In this document: positions 8,201-15,698 of the stretch, in pieces
How positions within the stretch are numbered: the stretch's first letter is position 1
Layout: the number at the start of each line of letters is the position of its first letter
From: Wenjunlia vitaminophila DSM 41686
Lineage (GTDB): Bacteria; Actinomycetota; Actinomycetes; Streptomycetales; Streptomycetaceae
Length of the DNA: 32,512 bases
Direction of reading: 5' to 3'
Assembly (NCBI RefSeq): GCF_000380165.1
Contig: NZ_KB904696.1
Span: 1-32,512, forward strand
Notes under the pieces: generated by a model
Seen by the model: only the letters and a program-made list of their open reading frames with translations
What the model was told of the DNA's origin: nothing
Databases searched by the model: none
Translations under genes and position numbers: made by a program

Positions 8201-9259
8201 TCAGCGGTCCCGGTAGGCGACGGCCACCGCCATGTCGTGGAGCTCCCGGCGCCACCGGTCCTCGATGGGGGCGTCCGCGAGGGCCTGCCGGGCCCGGATC
8301 ACCAGGCCGTCGATGCGCCGCTCCACCTCGTCCCGACCGCCGGCGTCCTCCAGGGCCGCGCGCAGTTCCGCCGGGTCCCAGCGCCCCGCGCGGACGATGG
8401 CCCGCACCCGCGGATCGCGGCGGGCGGCCAGGCTGACCAGGAGCGTCATCTTGTGCCCGGTGGCGTCGGACCCCACCGGTTTGCCGGCCACGTCGGCGTC
8501 GCCGAAGGCGTCGATCAGGTCGTCGCGGAGCTGGAACGCCTCGCCGAGGGCGGTGCCGTACTCCTCGAAGGCCGGGGCGAGCGTGGTGTTCCCGGCGATG
8601 GCGGCACCCAGTTCCAGCGGCCGGTGGATGCTGTAGCGGCCGGACTTGGCGTTGGCGATGTACTCGGACAGCCCGGGGTCGAGCAGCGACTCGGCGGCCA
8701 CCGCGACGTCCAGGTACTGACCGACGATCATCTCGCTGACGAGTTCGGCCCACACCGCGCGGGCCCGGGCCGGGAGTTCCTGGGCGAGCCGGGCGGCGTA
8801 GGAGAACGCCAGGTCGCCGGCGAGCACCGCCACGCCCTCACCGAACCTGCGCGCCTCGCCCTGCCAGCGCCGCCGCCCGTGCTCGGCCTCGTACCTGACG
8901 TGCACGGTGGGCCTGCCCCGGCGCAGCGGCGAGTCGTCGATGACGTCGTCGTGGATCAGGGCGAAGGCGTGCAGCAGTTCCACCGCGCCGGCCGCGTCCG
9001 CCACCCGGGGGTCCGCCGGCTCGCCGCCGGCCGCGAGGAACCCGACGGCGACGAAGGCGGGACGCAGCCGTTTGCCTCCGGCCCGCACCAGGTCCACGAC
9101 GGCGTCCACCGGGACGGCGGCGCGCGGGTCCACGCCGTTCCACCGGGCGCGTTCCGCGGTGAGCAGTTCGGTGATCCTGGCCTCGGCCCGGGCGAGCACC
9201 TCGGCGCGGGCCCGGGCGGCGACGTCCGTGCGGGCCTGGACGGTCGGTGACTCGGTCAT
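8201..9259 (-). CDS. (E)-polyprenyl diphosphate synthase, probably geranylgeranyl diphosphate synthase
   Basis: A 352-residue all-alpha prenyltransferase that chains isopentenyl diphosphate onto allylic diphosphates with Mg2+. GGKRLRP (61-67) is the IPP-binding segment, the first aspartate-rich motif is DDVID (104-108), KSGRYS (205-210) follows, and the second aspartate-rich motif is DDLID (246-250) followed by GDADVAGKPVGSD. Residue -5 to the first motif is aromatic (Phe99) and -4 is Ala, the pattern of short-chain GGPP (C20) synthases rather than FPP synthases. Product length is therefore predicted as C20 with moderate confidence. It sits 61 bp downstream of ispH and heads into the redox cassette, so it should supply the prenyl donor or cyclase substrate of this cluster. 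Confidence 0.93.
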   Translation of the reverse strand: MTESPTVQARTDVAARARAEVLARAEARITELLTAERARWNGVDPRAAVPVDAVVDLVRAGGKRLRPAFVAVGFLAAGGEPADPRVADAAGAVELLHAFALIHDDVIDDSPLRRGRPTVHVRYEAEHGRRRWQGEARRFGEGVAVLAGDLAFSYAARLAQELPARARAVWAELVSEMIVGQYLDVAVAAESLLDPGLSEYIANAKSGRYSIHRPLELGAAIAGNTTLAPAFEEYGTALGEAFQLRDDLIDAFGDADVAGKPVGSDATGHKMTLLVSLAARRDPRVRAIVRAGRWDPAELRAALEDAGGRDEVERRIDGLVIRARQALADAPIEDRWRRELHDMAVAVAYRDR

Positions 9260-9320
9260 GCGGGCTTCCTCTCTGCTTCGCGGCAGGTCACAGGGAGTGT
9301 GGGCGGGCCGAAGAGGTGGG

Positions 9321-10334
9321 TCAGGACGCCGCCCGGCGGGTGCCGGTCAGGCTCGCGGGCATCGCGAAGACCACGTCCTCCGTGGCCGTGGTGGAGAGCT
9401 CCACCTCCTGGTAGCCGAGGCGGTGCAGACGCTCGAGCAGCTCGTCCACGAGGATCTCGGGGGCGCTGGCCCCGGCACTCACCCCCACCGCGGTCACGCC
9501 GTCCAACCAACGTTCGTCGAGGTCGCCGACGTCCGGCACCAGGTGGGCGGGGGTGCCGTGGCGCTGGGCGACCTCGACCATCCGCACGGAGTTGCTGGAG
9601 TTCCTCGAGCCCACCACCAGCACCAGTTCGGTGCGCTCGGTGACGGCCTTCACGGCGAGCTGCCGGTTGGTGCTGGCGTAGCAGATGTCGTCGTCCGGTG
9701 GGGTCACCAGGTCGGTGAACCGCTCCCGCAGCGCCTGGACGATCCCAGTGCTCTCGTCCATCGACAGGGTGGTCTGGGTGAGGACCGCCACGGGGGTGTC
9801 GTCCGGGAGGTCGAGGGCCCGGGCCTCGTCCTCGCTCTGCACCACGATCGTCTGGTCCGGGGCCTCGCCGTAGGTGCCCTCCACCTCCTCGTGGTCGGCG
9901 TGGCCGACGAGCAGCAGGGTCCGTCCGTCCCTGGCGAACCGCCGCGCCTCCTGGTGCACCTTGGACACCAGTGGACAGGTGGCGTCGATGGTGCCCAGGC
10001 CGCGGGACTCCGCGTTCGACCGCACCGCCGGGGCTACCCCGTGCGCGGAGAACACGCACACGGCGCCACGCGGGACCTCGTCCTCGGATTCCACGAAGAC
10101 CGCGCCGCGGCGTTTCAGCACACCGACCACATAGTGATTGTGAACAATCTCCTTGCGCACGTAGACCGGCGCGCCATGGATCTCCAGTGCCTTTTCCACC
10201 ATGGCGATCGCCCGACGCACACCGGCACAGAAACCGCGCGGTTCGGCGAGCACCACCTTCTTTTTCGCTGCCCTGTCAATTGGCTGCTCGCCCGTTCCCC
10301 GATCGGTCGGCTCAGCCTTGTGTGCGAAGGTCAC
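9321..10334 (-). CDS. ispH: 4-hydroxy-3-methylbut-2-enyl diphosphate reductase (IspH/LytB)
   Basis: The last MEP-pathway enzyme; it reduces HMBPP to IPP and DMAPP with a [4Fe-4S] cluster. With the start used here the three cluster cysteines are C36 (GFCAGV), C120 (DATCPLV) and C218 (DDICYAS); substrate-binding His are in EIVHN (H65), SAHGVAP (H98) and GHADHEEV (H148, with E150), and NSSNSVR (245-251) completes the pocket. I chose the GTG at 10334 (337 aa, normal length) because GGGGAG lies nine bases upstream. ATGs at 10358, 10355 and 10478 are in frame, but the codons between 10478 and 10334 include many A/T-ending rare codons (ttt, ctt, ata, ttg) and look non-coding. It appears to head the leftward operon that ends with dxs and ispG. 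Confidence 0.93.
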   Translation of the reverse strand: MTFAHKAEPTDRGTGEQPIDRAAKKKVVLAEPRGFCAGVRRAIAMVEKALEIHGAPVYVRKEIVHNHYVVGVLKRRGAVFVESEDEVPRGAVCVFSAHGVAPAVRSNAESRGLGTIDATCPLVSKVHQEARRFARDGRTLLLVGHADHEEVEGTYGEAPDQTIVVQSEDEARALDLPDDTPVAVLTQTTLSMDESTGIVQALRERFTDLVTPPDDDICYASTNRQLAVKAVTERTELVLVVGSRNSSNSVRMVEVAQRHGTPAHLVPDVGDLDERWLDGVTAVGVSAGASAPEILVDELLERLHRLGYQEVELSTTATEDVVFAMPASLTGTRRAAS

Positions 10335-10667
10335 CAGCGGACACTCCCCGGTCATCATGGACGGCGTGATCGGCTGATCGAGCCTCACCCTCAACCATAT
10401 TCGGGCACCGGTCAAGGCGTTCAGGTGGACAAGAAATGCGGGCACGGAATTCGGCAGCATCCTGCGGCGAATTGCCATCCGCGTCCCCGGTTCCTGCCAT
10501 TCACCTGCCGGTGCACTGTCACCTGGGGAAGGGGAGCGGGGCCGCTGCCCGGGAGTGGCTTCCGGGGCTGCGTGCGGTGTTGGGCCCGAAGCCGTACGTG
10601 GTGCCCCGCGGTCCCGGGCGGAGCGTACCGCCGGGCCGCTGGCGGACCGGCGGCAGGGGGTACGGCG
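10335..10667 (-). promoter_or_regulatory. Intergenic region with candidate promoter of the ispH-led operon
   Basis: The 333 bp between the CFA-synthase-like gene end and the chosen ispH start hold no gene I can support. The part nearest ispH (about 10380-10480) is noticeably more AT-rich than its surroundings. Read leftward it contains TTGACC (10415-10410) and, 17 bases further, GAGGGT (10392-10387), a weak but reasonable streptomycete -35/-10 pair. Further right, CCGCCGG (10628-10634) and CCGGCGG (10647-10653) form an imperfectly placed hairpin that could terminate the CFA-synthase-like gene. Both calls are tentative. Confidence 0.35.
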
Positions 10668-12002
10668 TCACCCGGCGTGGTCGTGGACGGCCCAGGCCCC
10701 GCGGACCGGAGGCATGCCCGAGACCCCGTCCGGCGCGGTGCGCACCGCGAGGACCTGGTTCACGCCCAGGCGGTTCCGCTCGAAACTCAGGGCGGAGGCG
10801 GCCATGTACAGTCGCCACACCCGGGCCCGGCCCGGGCTGGTCAGCCGCACCGCCTGGGCCCAGTGGCGTTCCAGGTTGGCCACCCAGGCCCGGAGCGTCA
10901 GCGCGTAGTGCTCCCGCAGCGCCTCCACGTCCCGGACCTCGAACCCGGCCCGCTCGAGCAGGGACACCGTCCGGCCCAGCGGGGCCAGTTCACCGTCAGG
11001 GAAGACGTAACGGTCGATGAACGTGTTGGTCCGGTAGGTCTGCTCGTCGGGCAGCGGTCGGCGGGCGATCTGGTGGTTGAGCAGTCTTCCGCCGGGGCGG
11101 AGCAGCCGGTGCAGGGTGTTGGCGTACACCTGGTACCGGCAGGCGCCGACGTGTTCGGCCATGCCGATCGAGGAGACCGCGTCGAACGGGCCGTCAGTGA
11201 CCTCTCGGTAGTCCTGGACCCGGATCTCGACCCGGTCGGTGAGCCCGGCCGCGGCGACCCGCTCTCTGGCCAGGGTGGCCTGCTCCGCCGACAGGGTGAC
11301 CCCGACGGCGTGCACCCCGTGGTGTTCCGCGGCGTGCATGGCCATCGCGCCCCAACCACAGCCCACGTCCAGCAGTCGCTGCCCGGGGCGGAGCGCGAGC
11401 TTGCGGCAGATCAGTTCCAACTTGTCCCGTTGGGCGTCCTCGAGGGTGGCCCCGGGGCCGTCCTGGGCGGTCCAGTAGCCGCAGGAGTACACCATGGACG
11501 GCCCGAGCACCAGCGCGTAGAAGTCGTTGCCCACGTCGTAGTGGTGGCTGACCACCGCGCGGTCGCGGCGCAGGGTGTGCCGGGCGCCGTGCCGCCGGGC
11601 CACCTCCTCCGCCGGGGGCGGTGGTGGCAACGCGGGTCCTGCCACGGCCAGCAGCCGGGCGGCCCGGTTGAAGGTCCGCACGTCCACCAGCACGCTCAGC
11701 GCCCGCATCAGGCCGGTGCGCCCGCGCGCCCGGTACCGTTCCGGAACGACGTCGGACATCCGGCCCAGTGCCTGGTAGAGGTCGCCTTCGACGTCGATCT
11801 CGCCGGCCACCCAGGCCCGGGCGAGGCCCAGTTCACCGGGCCGCCACATCAACCGGTGGAGCGCCCGGCGGTCCCGCACCACCACCACGGGTTGCTGCGG
11901 CGGGCCGGCCTCGCTGCCGTCCCAGGCCCGCAGGCGCAGGGGGAACGGGACGCCGAGTCCCTCCCTGACGAGCGCGACCAGCCGTGCAGCCGTATCCGAC
12001 AT
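10668..12002 (-). CDS. Cyclopropane-fatty-acyl-phospholipid synthase family methyltransferase
   Basis: A 444-residue class I SAM-dependent methyltransferase of the CFA synthase family, which methylenates or methylates double bonds of membrane-lipid acyl chains. The N-terminal third is the family's lipid-binding region (DLYQALGRM). The SAM-binding motif is LDVGCGWG (about 228-235). SIGMAEHVG matches the SIGMFEHVG segment whose Glu helps bind bicarbonate, and YVFPDGEL matches the YIFPGG region. The ATG at 12002 follows AGAGGAA at good spacing. It is on the same strand as the terpenoid operon but separated by about 330 bp, so it may be an independent lipid gene; some family members methylate non-lipid substrates. 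Confidence 0.88.
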   Translation of the reverse strand: MSDTAARLVALVREGLGVPFPLRLRAWDGSEAGPPQQPVVVVRDRRALHRLMWRPGELGLARAWVAGEIDVEGDLYQALGRMSDVVPERYRARGRTGLMRALSVLVDVRTFNRAARLLAVAGPALPPPPPAEEVARRHGARHTLRRDRAVVSHHYDVGNDFYALVLGPSMVYSCGYWTAQDGPGATLEDAQRDKLELICRKLALRPGQRLLDVGCGWGAMAMHAAEHHGVHAVGVTLSAEQATLARERVAAAGLTDRVEIRVQDYREVTDGPFDAVSSIGMAEHVGACRYQVYANTLHRLLRPGGRLLNHQIARRPLPDEQTYRTNTFIDRYVFPDGELAPLGRTVSLLERAGFEVRDVEALREHYALTLRAWVANLERHWAQAVRLTSPGRARVWRLYMAASALSFERNRLGVNQVLAVRTAPDGVSGMPPVRGAWAVHDHAG

Positions 12003-12373
12003 GGCCGATTCCTCTCGGTATCAGTGGGAACCTCACCCTCACCGTAGACCCCCGCTCCACCGCGTGCCGAGGGCCACGACGGAGGCGGGCCACAGGCGCA
12101 TCCGTACGGGTGGCTCGGGACGCCCGGCGGACCACACCGACCCACCGGGAGGTTCCGGCACCGCCCCGGGCGACGGGACGTGCCCGGCTGTTCCCCGGCC
12201 GTTCCTCCGCCGTACACGCGGGGAGCCCTCCGCGCTGGCAGGCTTCCGGCGTCGACTCGCCCGCGACTCGGGCGGGGTAATCCTCCGGGAAGGGGCTGAC
12301 CCGCCCGTCGCCGGACCGTCCGCTCGCCGCCGGGGCCGGGGCCGGGGTCCTGCCCGGTCCCTCGTACGAACGG
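12003..12373. other. Divergent intergenic region, no gene seen
   Basis: 371 bp separate the CFA-synthase-like gene (minus) from the acyltransferase gene (plus). It contains the ribosome site of the former and presumably promoters for both. I saw no convincing -35/-10 pair, repeat or small gene. Confidence 0.5.
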
Positions 12374-13540
12374 GTGGGACAGGTGTCTGGCGAAGGTGTG
12401 CGCGAGGTTCCGTCAGGGGTGGCCAGGAGCGGTCGGGACGGCCCCGCCGCCGTGACGGTCCCCGCCCCGCGGAACGGCTCAGGACGGGTGACGACGCCCG
12501 CCCCGGACACCCCGGACCGGGCCCGGCGCGAGCACCGGTACGACATCGACGTGCTGCGGGTGATCTGCGCGTGCGCCGTCATCGTCGGCCATGTCGGGGG
12601 CGAGTTCATGAACGCCGTGGACCGGAGCCCGGACAACGGCGGCCCCGCCTACTGGACCGGCGTCTTCCTCGATTCGCTGACCAGTTGGGCCGTGCCCACC
12701 TACTTCGCCATCGCCGGCTGGGCGGTGCTGGTCGGGGCCCCGCCGCGGAACGGCGCCACCCTCCGCACCCGCTCCCTGCGGATGATCGTTCCGGTGGGCG
12801 TCTGGTCAGCCGTCTACCTGCTGTGGGGACGGTGGCGGGGCACCAACGACGCCCCCCTGCGGGAACTGGCCGTGGACGCCGTCTTCGGTACGGTCCAGCC
12901 CGCCTACCACCTGTGGTACTTCTACGCCCACGTCCCGCTGATCCTGTTGCTCGGATGCGTGGTGCTGCTCCGGGACGGCAGGCGCCCCTGGGGGGTGGTC
13001 GCCGCCCTGCTGGTGATCGCGGCCGGGCCGACCGCGCTGGGCGACGTGGGCGAGCTCACCGGGTGGGACGTGCCCAGGTTCGGCTGGCAGACCGGAATGT
13101 ACTCCCTGGTGTACGCGGTGTGCGGAGCGCTGCTCTGCTCCCTTCCGGCCACCTCCCGGCGGCACCGCGGATGGTGGTGGGTCGGCGCGGCGGTGTCGCT
13201 CGGCGCGGTGGTGTGGTCGCAGCACCGCATCCACTTCGTGATCCCCAACGCCAGCGTGCTGGTGGCCGCGCTGACGGCCTGTGTGCTGATGGCGCTGACC
13301 GGGCTGCGGGTCCCGGACCGGGTGCGGCCCGTGCTGAGCCGGCTCACCGGGGCGGGACTCGGGGCCTTCATGTGCCATGTGCTGTTGCTGAAGACGTTCG
13401 CCCCGCGGATCGTCTCCGCGGACAGCGGGTGGGCCGGCACCGTCGTCGCCGCGGTGGCGCTGACCCTGGCCACGGCGGTTCCCGCGTTCGCCGCGAGCCT
13501 GCTGTGGGGGCGTCTGGGCCTGCGCCGCTACCTCGGTTGA
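12374..13540 (+). CDS. Acyltransferase family 3 integral membrane protein
   Basis: A multi-pass membrane protein of the acyltransferase_3 (OafA/NodX-like) family, which transfers acetyl or other acyl groups to sugars, glycans, lipids or antibiotics at the membrane. RYDIDVLRVICACAVIVGH is the characteristic first helix with the conserved His region; hydrophobic segments recur to the C-terminus (about ten helices), ending GRLGLRRYLG. The frame opens at GTG 12374 (388 aa), but about 50 hydrophilic Arg/Pro/Gly-rich residues precede the first helix. GTG 12488 (350 aa), with AGGA just upstream, is an equally good start. It converges on the hypothetical gene 13640-14200 across a hairpin. Acceptor unknown. 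Confidence 0.87.
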   Translation: MGQVSGEGVREVPSGVARSGRDGPAAVTVPAPRNGSGRVTTPAPDTPDRARREHRYDIDVLRVICACAVIVGHVGGEFMNAVDRSPDNGGPAYWTGVFLDSLTSWAVPTYFAIAGWAVLVGAPPRNGATLRTRSLRMIVPVGVWSAVYLLWGRWRGTNDAPLRELAVDAVFGTVQPAYHLWYFYAHVPLILLLGCVVLLRDGRRPWGVVAALLVIAAGPTALGDVGELTGWDVPRFGWQTGMYSLVYAVCGALLCSLPATSRRHRGWWWVGAAVSLGAVVWSQHRIHFVIPNASVLVAALTACVLMALTGLRVPDRVRPVLSRLTGAGLGAFMCHVLLLKTFAPRIVSADSGWAGTVVAAVALTLATAVPAFAASLLWGRLGLRRYLG

Positions 13541-13605
13541 CCGGCTGGGGGGGCCGGTGCCCGGTGCAGTTCCTCGTGGCGGGAGACGTCGCTTGGGGTA
13601 GGGAG

Positions 13606-13632
13606 GGGGAGGCCCTCGCCCGAGGCTTCCCC
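13606..13632. terminator. Hairpin between convergent genes
   Basis: GGGGAGGCC (13606-13614) pairs with GGCTTCCCC (13624-13632) across a 9-base loop, one G-T pair. It lies between the stops of the acyltransferase (+) and the hypothetical gene (-) and can serve both. There is no T-run, as is common in actinomycetes. Confidence 0.55.
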
Positions 13633-13639
13633 TGCCCCG

Positions 13640-14200
13640 TCACCGCCCTGTCGCCGGCGAAGGCTGCCACGTGTCGAACACCCAGCCTGGACAAGAGGTG
13701 CCGAGGTGGGGCAGGTGAGCGTTCCAGTCCGCAGGTGACAACGCCCGTACGGGTTGCAGCGTGATGCGACCGTCCGAGTCCACGTCGAATCCCCAGGAGA
13801 ACCCGACCAGCGGCCGGACCCGCCGTTCGGTGTCGTCCATCGGTGTCCATGCGAGGTAGCTCTGGGCCGTCCAGACGAGGGGATCCCGCCTGACGCGGGA
13901 CGGCGCGTCGAACAGGGTGGGATTGATGCCGAAGAACGCGTACGGCGACGGCGCGTCCTCGAAGAGGTAGAACGGGTCCATGTCAAAGGCGGCCCCGGCG
14001 GAGGAGTTGTCCGTCGAACGAACGAGCTGTACCCATCCGAAGAGGGCCCGGTAGCCCTTCCCCGGGTAGTCCACCACGGCCGTGCAGCTCGGGAAACCAC
14101 GGGCCGAGGGGTGCTTGCCGATCGCGGCGGGGTCATCCACGTGCTCCACGGTCACCGCCAGCGAGCCCTGCGTGTCGTCACGCAGGAAGGAAAAGATCAT
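13640..14200 (-). CDS. Conserved hypothetical protein of actinomycete type
   Basis: A 186-residue soluble protein without signal peptide or membrane segments. I do not recognise a functional family. It is rich in aromatic residues and contains well-structured stretches such as CTAVVDYPGKGYRALFGWVQ, MDPFYLFEDAPSPYAFFGIN and LVGFSWGFDVD, which look conserved rather than random; I recall similar uncharacterised streptomycete proteins but cannot verify this. The ATG at 14200 was preferred over an in-frame upstream ATG at 14269 because AGGCAGGGTGAAG precedes it and the extra residues look like untranslated leader. It has its own transcription unit, flanked by hairpins on both sides. Confidence 0.72.
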   Translation of the reverse strand: MIFSFLRDDTQGSLAVTVEHVDDPAAIGKHPSARGFPSCTAVVDYPGKGYRALFGWVQLVRSTDNSSAGAAFDMDPFYLFEDAPSPYAFFGINPTLFDAPSRVRRDPLVWTAQSYLAWTPMDDTERRVRPLVGFSWGFDVDSDGRITLQPVRALSPADWNAHLPHLGTSCPGWVFDTWQPSPATGR

Positions 14201-14275
14201 GACTTCACCCTGCCTCTCGGGCACCTCCCCAGGAGGAGCCCGGACGAGTCGCGGAAGCCAGTAAAGCAACTGCGA

Positions 14276-14297
14276 GGGGGCCGGCGCGCCGGCCCCC
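14276..14297 (-). terminator. 22-bp perfect palindrome, probable terminator of the glycosyltransferase pair
   Basis: The sequence is fully self-complementary: GGGGGCCGG and CCGGCCCCC flank a CGCG centre. It lies 5 bp past the stop codon of the polysialyltransferase-like gene, the position expected for a terminator of the two-gene leftward operon. Confidence 0.65.
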
Positions 14298-14302
14298 GGC
14301 GG

Positions 14303-15697
14303 TCAGCGGCGGGCGCGCTCCCTGGCACGGAGGGTGCGGGCGACCCGTCGGGCGACCGGGTTGCCCCGCAGCGACCGCGGGCCGGGTGGGATGCCCCCGC
14401 CCGGCAGGGCCAGCGCGGTCAGCCTGCGGCGTTTGAAGTAGCGCCGGGTGTGGTCGTCCAGGTTGGCCCGGAGCCAGGCGGCCGCGCCGTCCCGCAGCGC
14501 CGGATGGTGTTCGGACTGCATGCAGTACCCGACGGTGCGTACCAGCTCGCTCAGCGCCGCCACCTCGGCGGGGGCCGGCCGGCGGCCCCCGCCGAGGGCG
14601 GCCCGGGGTCCGGTTGTCGCCGGGGGGCCGGACAGCTCGGGAGCCAGGAAGTCCACGATGGTCACCGGCACCCGGTTGCTGTTCTGGTACGGGGTCAGGC
14701 GCTCGAGCAGCAGCTCGGTGCCGGTTCTGGCGACCGGGATGCCGTAGTACGTGGCGGCCGTCAGCAGCGCGGTGGAGAAGCAACCGACGACCAGTTGGGG
14801 CCGGCACCGTTCGAACACCGCCTCGGCCAGCACCGGTCCGTCCAGCACACGGAGCGTGACGCCCGCTTCCGCGGCGGCCTCCGCCAGCGCGCGGGAGTGG
14901 CCCCACGGAGCGGTGGGGTGGGCCTTGAACACGATGCTGCGGTGCCCGGCCGCCACCGCGCCGCGGAGCATCCGCAGGTGCAGCTCGTCCTCCTCGTCCG
15001 CGGTGAGGATGTCGAGGGCGGCCAGGTACTGGCCGAGCAGCACCGCGGTGGGCCGGTCCGCGCACGCCCGTTCCAACGCGGGGTCCGACCTGGCCGCCTC
15101 GCCCAGCTCCGACAGCACCCGCAGGAAGGCGTCGTCGGGCACGGCGACGGGCTCGACGTCCAGCTCCGACAGGAGCAACGGGCGCAGGCCCGGCACCAGG
15201 TCGAGGTGGAGGAACCGGTGCAGGCGACGCCCCAGGGTCTGCGGCAACCGGTCCCTGGTGGGGCCGTAGCTCATCAGGCCGTCCGCGTACACCTGAACGT
15301 CGCTCTCGGCGAAAATGGTGGTCAGCGCCTTGGCCGGACTCACCTGTACGGACTCCACGACGAGGGAGACCGGCGTGTCACCGAGTCCCCACAGGCTCCG
15401 GAGCATCCGCTCCCACACCGGTGCGTCGTTGGGCTGCGGGGTCCACCCCCTGGGGTGGTGGGGACGGATGGTGTCGTTCCAGTCGAGCACCTGGTCGAAC
15501 CGGGTGGCGATCCGTTCGAAGCCCCGCATCGCGCTCAGCGGCGGGGTGGTCTCGGGTACCGCCGCGTTGTTGCAGACCAGCAGCACCCTGCGGGCCGCGG
15601 CCGGGCCGCCGAACAGACCGGCGTCCAGGGCGGCGGCCAGGGTGGCCGCTCCGTAGAGGGTGGACGCCTGGAACACCTGGGTGGGGGTGGGACGCAT
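14303..15697 (-). CDS. Polysialyltransferase-like glycosyltransferase (alpha-2,8-polysialyltransferase family)
   Basis: A 464-residue protein resembling the family named after bacterial capsule polysialyltransferases. Visible are an N-terminal Rossmann-like segment (RRVLLVCNNAAVPE), a central PTAVLLGQYLAALDIL strand, the HP motif in VFKAHPTAPWG (conserved in this GT-B family) and the later VVGCFSTALLTA segment corresponding to the S/T-rich donor-binding motif. Streptomycetes carry such proteins for surface polymers (teichulosonic acid-like or other glycans), so sialic acid need not be the substrate; no CMP-sugar synthesis genes are present. The ATG at 15697 is one base after the stop of the GT2 gene (TGAGATG), a coupled arrangement. 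Confidence 0.8.
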   Translation of the reverse strand: MRPTPTQVFQASTLYGAATLAAALDAGLFGGPAAARRVLLVCNNAAVPETTPPLSAMRGFERIATRFDQVLDWNDTIRPHHPRGWTPQPNDAPVWERMLRSLWGLGDTPVSLVVESVQVSPAKALTTIFAESDVQVYADGLMSYGPTRDRLPQTLGRRLHRFLHLDLVPGLRPLLLSELDVEPVAVPDDAFLRVLSELGEAARSDPALERACADRPTAVLLGQYLAALDILTADEEDELHLRMLRGAVAAGHRSIVFKAHPTAPWGHSRALAEAAAEAGVTLRVLDGPVLAEAVFERCRPQLVVGCFSTALLTAATYYGIPVARTGTELLLERLTPYQNSNRVPVTIVDFLAPELSGPPATTGPRAALGGGRRPAPAEVAALSELVRTVGYCMQSEHHPALRDGAAAWLRANLDDHTRRYFKRRRLTALALPGGGIPPGPRSLRGNPVARRVARTLRARERARR

Positions 15698-15698
15698 C

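Noticed and set aside
8201-9259. The aspartate-rich motifs as evidence for a terpene cyclase
   Set aside because: Two DDxxD motifs plus GGKRLRP are prenyl-diphosphate synthase marks; no NSE/DTE triad or squalene-cyclase DxDD motif is visible here or elsewhere in the window.
8907-12047. A plus-strand open frame of over 1000 codons opposite the prenyl synthase, ispH and CFA-synthase-like genes
   Set aside because: It crosses three well-supported minus-strand genes and their intergenic regions, and its composition is that of a GC-rich antisense shadow.
14276-14297. The 22-bp perfect palindrome as a regulatory operator or attachment site
   Set aside because: It lies just behind the stop of a leftward operon, is extremely GC-rich with a strong stem, and has no partner copy in the window; a terminator explains it.
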